DNA of 64,000 nucleotides, taken from NCBI GenBank assembly GCA_046160545.1, contig JBJXGS010000322.1, positions 1 to 64,000 of the forward strand, written 5' to 3'. Source of the DNA: JAEUOS01 sp046160545. Its GTDB lineage: Bacteria > Pseudomonadota > Gammaproteobacteria > Burkholderiales > JAEUOS01. Below, one piece after another: positions 59,751-64,000 of this stretch. Made by a program: the position numbers and the translations under genes. The first letter of the stretch is position 1; each line of letters begins with the position of its first letter. The notes under the pieces were generated by a model. That model saw nothing but the letters and a program-made list of their open reading frames with translations. It did not search any database and had not been told where the DNA came from.

Positions 59751-61004
59751 ATGTCCCATCCAGCCGTCGCCACCCGCCGACCCAGCCGCAAGGTGCTGAT
59801 CCGCCACGGCTCGCATGAGGTCGCGGTCGGGGGAGATGCACCAGTCATGGTGCAGTCCATGACCAATACCGATACTGCCGATGCCATCGCGACCTCGATC
59901 CAGGTCAAGGAGTTGGCACGCGCCGGGTCGGAGGTTGTGCGTGTCACGGTCAACACCGCCGAGGCCGCTGCCGCCGTGCCGGAAATCCGTGAACGCCTGG
60001 ACCGGATGGGTATCGCCACCCCGCTCATCGGTGATTTTCATTTCAACGGACACAAGCTGCTTGCCGAACATCCGGGCTGCGCGGCTGCCTTGTCCAAGTA
60101 CCGCATCAACCCAGGCAACGTCGGCCGTGGCGCGCGACGCGATGACAATTTCGCGCGCATGATCGATATCGCGCTTTTGCACTCCAAGCCGGTGCGCATC
60201 GGGGTCAACTGGGGCAGCCTGGACCAGGCGCTGGCAACCCGGATGATGGACGAGAACGCGGCGCGCCCTGACCCCTGGCCGGCCGATGCCGTATTGCGCG
60301 AGGCCCTGATCGTATCGACGCTCGATAGCGCCGCGCGCGCCTGCGAGCTGGGACTGCCTGGTGACGCGATCGTGCTGTCTTGCAAGGTAAGCGGCGTGCA
60401 GGACCTTATCGCCGTCTACCGTGACCTGGCGCGACGCTGCGACTATCCGCTGCACCTGGGATTGACCGAGGCGGGCATGGGTTCCAAGGGCATCGTCGCG
60501 TCAACCGCGGCGCTCGCGGTCTTGCTGCAGGAGGGGATCGGAGACACGATCCGTGTTTCCCTGACACCGGAACCCGGCGGCGACCGCACTCGCGAAGTCG
60601 TAGTTGCGCAGGAGATTCTTCAAACCATGGGCATCCGCTCATTCGCTCCCATGGTGATCGCTTGTCCAGGCTGCGGCCGCACCACCAGCACGGTTTTTCA
60701 GTCGCTGGCCGCGCAAATTCAGGAATATCTGCGTGCGCAGATGCCGGTTTGGCGCACGCGTCATCCGGGGGTTGAAGACATGCACGTCGCCGTCATGGGC
60801 TGCGTGGTCAACGGCCCCGGAGAATCCAAGCAGGCCAACATCGGCATCAGTCTGCCCGGTACCGGCGAATCCCCGGTGGCCCCCGTCTACGTCGACGGCG
60901 AAAAAACTGTGACCCTCAAAGGGGAGAACATCGCCCGCGAATTCCAGGCCATCGTCGAGGACTATGTGCAGCGCAAGTATTCGGCTGCCGAAGCGACCGC
61001 ATGA
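59751..61004 (+). CDS. ispG: 4-hydroxy-3-methylbut-2-en-1-yl diphosphate synthase
   Basis: This 417-aa iron-sulfur enzyme performs the penultimate MEP-pathway step to isoprenoids. APVMVQSMTNTDTAD starts the TIM barrel; ACPGCGRTTSTVF and MGCVVNGPGESKQANIGISLPG carry the cluster cysteines and the key Glu. It starts two bases after rodZ and overlaps hisS by four. Confidence 0.97.
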   Translation: MSHPAVATRRPSRKVLIRHGSHEVAVGGDAPVMVQSMTNTDTADAIATSIQVKELARAGSEVVRVTVNTAEAAAAVPEIRERLDRMGIATPLIGDFHFNGHKLLAEHPGCAAALSKYRINPGNVGRGARRDDNFARMIDIALLHSKPVRIGVNWGSLDQALATRMMDENAARPDPWPADAVLREALIVSTLDSAARACELGLPGDAIVLSCKVSGVQDLIAVYRDLARRCDYPLHLGLTEAGMGSKGIVASTAALAVLLQEGIGDTIRVSLTPEPGGDRTREVVVAQEILQTMGIRSFAPMVIACPGCGRTTSTVFQSLAAQIQEYLRAQMPVWRTRHPGVEDMHVAVMGCVVNGPGESKQANIGISLPGTGESPVAPVYVDGEKTVTLKGENIAREFQAIVEDYVQRKYSAAEATA

Positions 61005-62311
61005 GCGCGCAACGTGCATTCAGCGGCGTAAAGGGCATGAACGACCTGCTGCCTGCCGACGCTGGCATGTGGCAGGCGCTGGAACGGCAGGTGGCAGGCT
61101 GGCTGGACAGCTACGGCTATCGGCCGATGCGAACGCCGGTGCTGGAGGCGACTGGTTTGTTCCGGCGCGGCATCGGCGAGGTCACCGACATTGTCGAGAA
61201 GGAGATGTTCAGCTTCACCGACCGTCTGAACGGCGATGAACTGACATTGCGGCCGGAATTCACCGCCGGGATCGTGCGCGCAACCGTCGAGCACAGCCTC
61301 CTGTATGACGGACCCAAGCGAGTCTTCTCGATCGGCCCGGTGTTTCGCCACGAACGCCCGCAGCGTGGCAGGTATCGCCAATTCCACCAGATCGACGTGG
61401 AGGCGCTCGGATACTCCGGACCTGACGTTGATGCGGAATTGATCCTCATGGGGCGCCGCCTCTGGCGCGATCTGGGCCTGGCCGACGTGCGCCTGGAGAT
61501 CAATACCCTGGGCGAGTCCACCGAGCGCCTGGCGCATCGCGCAGGCCTGATCGAGTATTTCGAACGCCATGCAAGTTCGCTCGACGAAGATGCCCGCCGT
61601 CGCCTGCATACCAATCCGTTGCGCATTCTGGATACCAAGAACCCGGCAATGCGTTCTCTCGTCGAGGACGCGCCGCGCCTCGCTGATCACCTCGGAGGGG
61701 CCTCGCGTGCGCATTTCGACGGCCTGCGTGGCATGCTCGATGACGCCGGCATCGCCTACCAGGTCAACCCGCGCATGGTGCGCGGGCTGGATTACTACAA
61801 TCTCACGGTTTTCGAATGGATCACCGATTCCCTGGGCAGCCAGGGAACCATTTGTGGTGGCGGACGTTACGACGGCCTGATCGAATTGTTTGGCGGAAAA
61901 CCGGCGCCGGCAATTGGCTTCGCCATCGGCATCGAAAGGCTTGTCGAGTTGGTACGCGCCGCGGGTGTACTGAAGGCGGACGAAGGCTGTGACGTCTATG
62001 TCGTGCATGCGGGCCAGGCCGCCGACCGCGGAGCATTGCGCATCGCCGAGGCGCTGCGTGAATGCGGACTCGAGGTAGTACAAAATTGCGGCGGCGGCTC
62101 GTTCAAGTCCCAATTGAAGCGGGCTGACGCCAGCGGCGCCGAGCTGGCCGTCATCCTGGGTGACGACGAGATGGCCACTGCAAGCGCAACGCTCAAGCCC
62201 CTGCGTCGTGACGCCGTCCAGGAACGGGTACCGCAGGACCAATTGCCAGGGCGTGTCATCGCGCTCCTGACCGGCGACGGTGTCACTGTCGCAGACCAAC
62301 CAAACGGATAG
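61001..62311 (+). CDS. hisS: Histidyl-tRNA synthetase
   Basis: The 436-aa class II synthetase has motif 2 VFSIGPVFRHERPQRGRYRQFHQ, the His-specific VRGLDYYNLTVFEWI, CGGGRYDGLIELFGG and GFAIGIERL (motif 3). The C-terminal anticodon-binding domain ends GDGVTVADQPNG. Its stop is 16 bases before the yfgM-like gene. Confidence 0.97.
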   Translation: MSAQRAFSGVKGMNDLLPADAGMWQALERQVAGWLDSYGYRPMRTPVLEATGLFRRGIGEVTDIVEKEMFSFTDRLNGDELTLRPEFTAGIVRATVEHSLLYDGPKRVFSIGPVFRHERPQRGRYRQFHQIDVEALGYSGPDVDAELILMGRRLWRDLGLADVRLEINTLGESTERLAHRAGLIEYFERHASSLDEDARRRLHTNPLRILDTKNPAMRSLVEDAPRLADHLGGASRAHFDGLRGMLDDAGIAYQVNPRMVRGLDYYNLTVFEWITDSLGSQGTICGGGRYDGLIELFGGKPAPAIGFAIGIERLVELVRAAGVLKADEGCDVYVVHAGQAADRGALRIAEALRECGLEVVQNCGGGSFKSQLKRADASGAELAVILGDDEMATASATLKPLRRDAVQERVPQDQLPGRVIALLTGDGVTVADQPNG

Positions 62312-62327
62312 CGAAAGACCGATCATC

Positions 62328-62981
62328 ATGGCAGCTCTCGATCTGGAAGAACAGGAACAACTCGACCAACTCAAGGCCTGGTGGCAGAAGAACGGCAACC
62401 TCGTGGTGACGGCGATCACACTGGTGTTCCTGGCGATCGCCGGCGTCAACGGCTGGAACTATTACAAGTCCAGCCAGGCCGGTGCGGCGGCGACCGTATT
62501 CGAAGGCTTGCAAAAGCTGTCCGAGAAGAACGAACCGGCCAAGGTGGTCGAGGCCGCGAAAGCCCTGGCTGAGCAGTACCCACGCAGCACCTTCGCTGCG
62601 ATGGGGCAATTCATCGCCGCCAAGTCGGCCTTTGACGCGAACGACCTTGCGGCTGCACGCACTGCCCTGCAGTGGGTGATGGACAAGTCTTCCGACGACG
62701 AACTCAAGCATTTGGCGCGGGTTCGCCTGGCCGGCGTCATGGTTGACCAGAAGGAATTCGACGCAGCACTCAAGCTTCTGGAGACGGCCCGGCCGGCACA
62801 CTTTGAGGCGCTCTATGCCGACCGGCGCGGCGATGCCCTCTATGCCATGGGCAAGCCCGCTGATGCGCGCGGCGCCTGGGAGTCCGCCCTCGCCAAGTCC
62901 GAGGGCAGCGGTGCGCTGAAATCCGCGATCGAGTTCAAGCTCGATCTGGTCGGCGGCAAAGCACTCCCGGCCAAGTCGTGA
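62328..62981 (+). CDS. YfgM-like periplasmic chaperone/TPR protein
   Basis: This 217-aa protein has a cytoplasmic start LDLEEQEQLDQLKAWWQKNGN, one membrane segment (about 25-44, LVVTAITLVFLAIAGVNGWNYY) and a helical periplasmic TPR-like part (AKSAFDANDLAAARTALQWVMD). It matches the YfgM/DUF2133 family, which sits with BamB and Der in this order and acts near the Sec translocon and PpiD. The start follows hisS by 16 bases. Confidence 0.92.
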   Translation: MAALDLEEQEQLDQLKAWWQKNGNLVVTAITLVFLAIAGVNGWNYYKSSQAGAAATVFEGLQKLSEKNEPAKVVEAAKALAEQYPRSTFAAMGQFIAAKSAFDANDLAAARTALQWVMDKSSDDELKHLARVRLAGVMVDQKEFDAALKLLETARPAHFEALYADRRGDALYAMGKPADARGAWESALAKSEGSGALKSAIEFKLDLVGGKALPAKS

Positions 62982-64000
62982 GCATCAGGCGCCACGCGCT
63001 GCTGTGGCTGGCGCTCCTGACGGGCGCCTGCAGCGGCCTATCGGCGTTGAATCCGTTCAATTGGTGGGGCAACCCGGTCGGCCCACAGCCCACCCCATTG
63101 ACCGACATCAAACCGACGCTGACCATCACGCCGATGTGGCGTGCCGGAGTCGGAGCTGCGCCTGGCCACCGCTTCGCTCCCGCAATCACCGGCGGAACCG
63201 TGTTCGCCGCCGGCCAGGATGGCAGCCTGGCGGCGTTCGACGCCGGAGATGGCAAGCAGAAGTGGCGCATCCAGGCCAATCGCGACGGACTCTCTGCCGG
63301 CGTCGGCGCTGACCGCGATACGGTGGTGGTGGCGACGATCAAGGGCGAAGTTCTTGCATTCGACGCCGCGGGCCGGGAGAAATGGAAAAGCCGCGTGACC
63401 AGCGAAGTGCTCGCTGTCCCGCTGGTCAGTCAGGACCTGGTGATTGTCCGCAGCAACGACAACCGGCTTTTCGCTTTCGATGCGACCGACGGGCGGCGTC
63501 GCTGGGTGTATCAGCGCGCCGCGCCTGCGCTGGTGTTGCGCAATTTCGCGGGCATGACAGCCGCTGATGCTTCGATCTTCGTGGGCTTTCCCGGGGGCCG
63601 GCTGATTGCTCTGAACCGCAGCAACGGCAGCGTGCGTTGGGACGCGGCCGTCGCCCAGCCGCGCGGCGCGACCGAACTGGAGCGCATCGCCGACCTTTCC
63701 AGCGCGCCCGCGATGGGTGACCGGATGGTCTGCGCCGTTGCCTTTCAGGGCAGGGCGGCATGTTTTGACCCCGGCAATGGCCAGCCGTTATGGACTCGTG
63801 AGATGTCCAGCCACGCCGGAATCGCGGTTGACGCCCGCTACGCCTATGTCAGTGACGATCGTTCGGCCGTGGTCGGTCTGGCGGCTGGCAGCGGATCGAG
63901 TCTATGGCGCCAGGATCGTTTGCTGCACCGCGGCGTCTCAGCCCCCCTTTCCCTTGGTCGCGCGGTTCTCGTCGGCGACTATCAGGGAGTGGTGCACGCG
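62978..64000 (+). CDS. bamB: Outer-membrane assembly lipoprotein BamB, C-terminus cut by window edge
   Basis: A GTG overlapping the yfgM stop opens a frame that stays open to the last base (341 codons). The N-terminus is a lipoprotein signal, ALLWLALLTGAC, with Cys at about 18. Beta-propeller repeats follow: AGQDGSLAAFDAGDGKQKWRI, ATIKGEVLAFDAAGREKWKS, RSNDNRLFAFDATDGRRRWVY, and ALNRSNGSVRWDAAVAQPRG. BamB helps BamA insert outer-membrane proteins. Only about the last tenth is missing, if the length is as in E. coli (392 aa). Confidence 0.93.
   Translation, partial: MSIRRHALLWLALLTGACSGLSALNPFNWWGNPVGPQPTPLTDIKPTLTITPMWRAGVGAAPGHRFAPAITGGTVFAAGQDGSLAAFDAGDGKQKWRIQANRDGLSAGVGADRDTVVVATIKGEVLAFDAAGREKWKSRVTSEVLAVPLVSQDLVIVRSNDNRLFAFDATDGRRRWVYQRAAPALVLRNFAGMTAADASIFVGFPGGRLIALNRSNGSVRWDAAVAQPRGATELERIADLSSAPAMGDRMVCAVAFQGRAACFDPGNGQPLWTREMSSHAGIAVDARYAYVSDDRSAVVGLAAGSGSSLWRQDRLLHRGVSAPLSLGRAVLVGDYQGVVHA

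Overview
The window is GC-rich chromosomal DNA that fits a betaproteobacterium, probably from the Burkholderiales/Rhodocyclales/Nitrosomonadales range. The main argument is gene order: yceD-rpmF-plsX-fabHDG-acpP-fabF, then ygfX-rpoE-rseA-mucB-mucD, then lepA-lepB-DUF4845-rnc-era-recO-pdxJ-acpS-nagZ, and on the right ndk-rlmN-pilF-rodZ-ispG-hisS-yfgM-bamB. Cysteine-free ribosomal protein L32, a DUF2782-thrB-BPSS1780 block and a DUF6352 protein point the same way. No species can be named from the sequence. I found no rRNA, tRNA, CRISPR array, insertion sequence, phage or integrase.

Region 1 (1-9.3 kb) is the most accessory part. A minus-strand, mostly overlapping cluster encodes an MBL-fold protein of the AtsA/RNase Z-like type, a haloalkane dehalogenase, a small DUF1145-like membrane protein, two type I sulfatases and a membrane-anchored formylglycine-generating enzyme. 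A truncated cbiX follows. A divergent TetR regulator and a protein with two kappa-GST/DsbA-like domains lie on the other side of a short control region with a palindrome. This looks like a membrane/periplasmic organosulfate and organohalide module.

Region 2 (9.3-25.3 kb) mixes housekeeping genes (rng, uvrD, thrB, polA, maf, an rsmI-like gene) with catabolic amidohydrolases, a receiver-first histidine kinase and a class V aminotransferase preceded by paired GTATAC sites.

Region 3 (25.3-43.5 kb) is conserved core: fatty-acid synthesis, the sigma-E envelope-stress system, translation and secretion (lepA, lepB), RNA processing (rnc, era), recO, pdxJ, acpS and nagZ. Most neighbours overlap by 1-4 bases.

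Region 4 (43.5-51.5 kb) is a catabolic island. It has a VanA-type Rieske oxygenase with a separate [2Fe-2S] ferredoxin, a complete Liv-type ABC importer with a terminator after the binding-protein gene, a VOC-family protein lacking the usual extradiol metal ligands, and a divergent dienelactone hydrolase. The LigI-like amidohydrolase at 14.8 kb could belong to the same aromatic metabolism.

Region 5 (51.5-64 kb) holds a PP2C phosphatase with an unexplained C-terminal extension, a DUF6352 protein, a 3-methyladenine DNA glycosylase, accA overlapping tilS, ndk, rlmN, pilF, rodZ, ispG, hisS, yfgM and a bamB cut by the window edge.

I see no clearly new biological system. The best leads are the sulfatase/FGE/MBL/dehalogenase cluster, the two-domain thioredoxin-fold protein, the paired GTATAC element and the VOC protein without its metal site.
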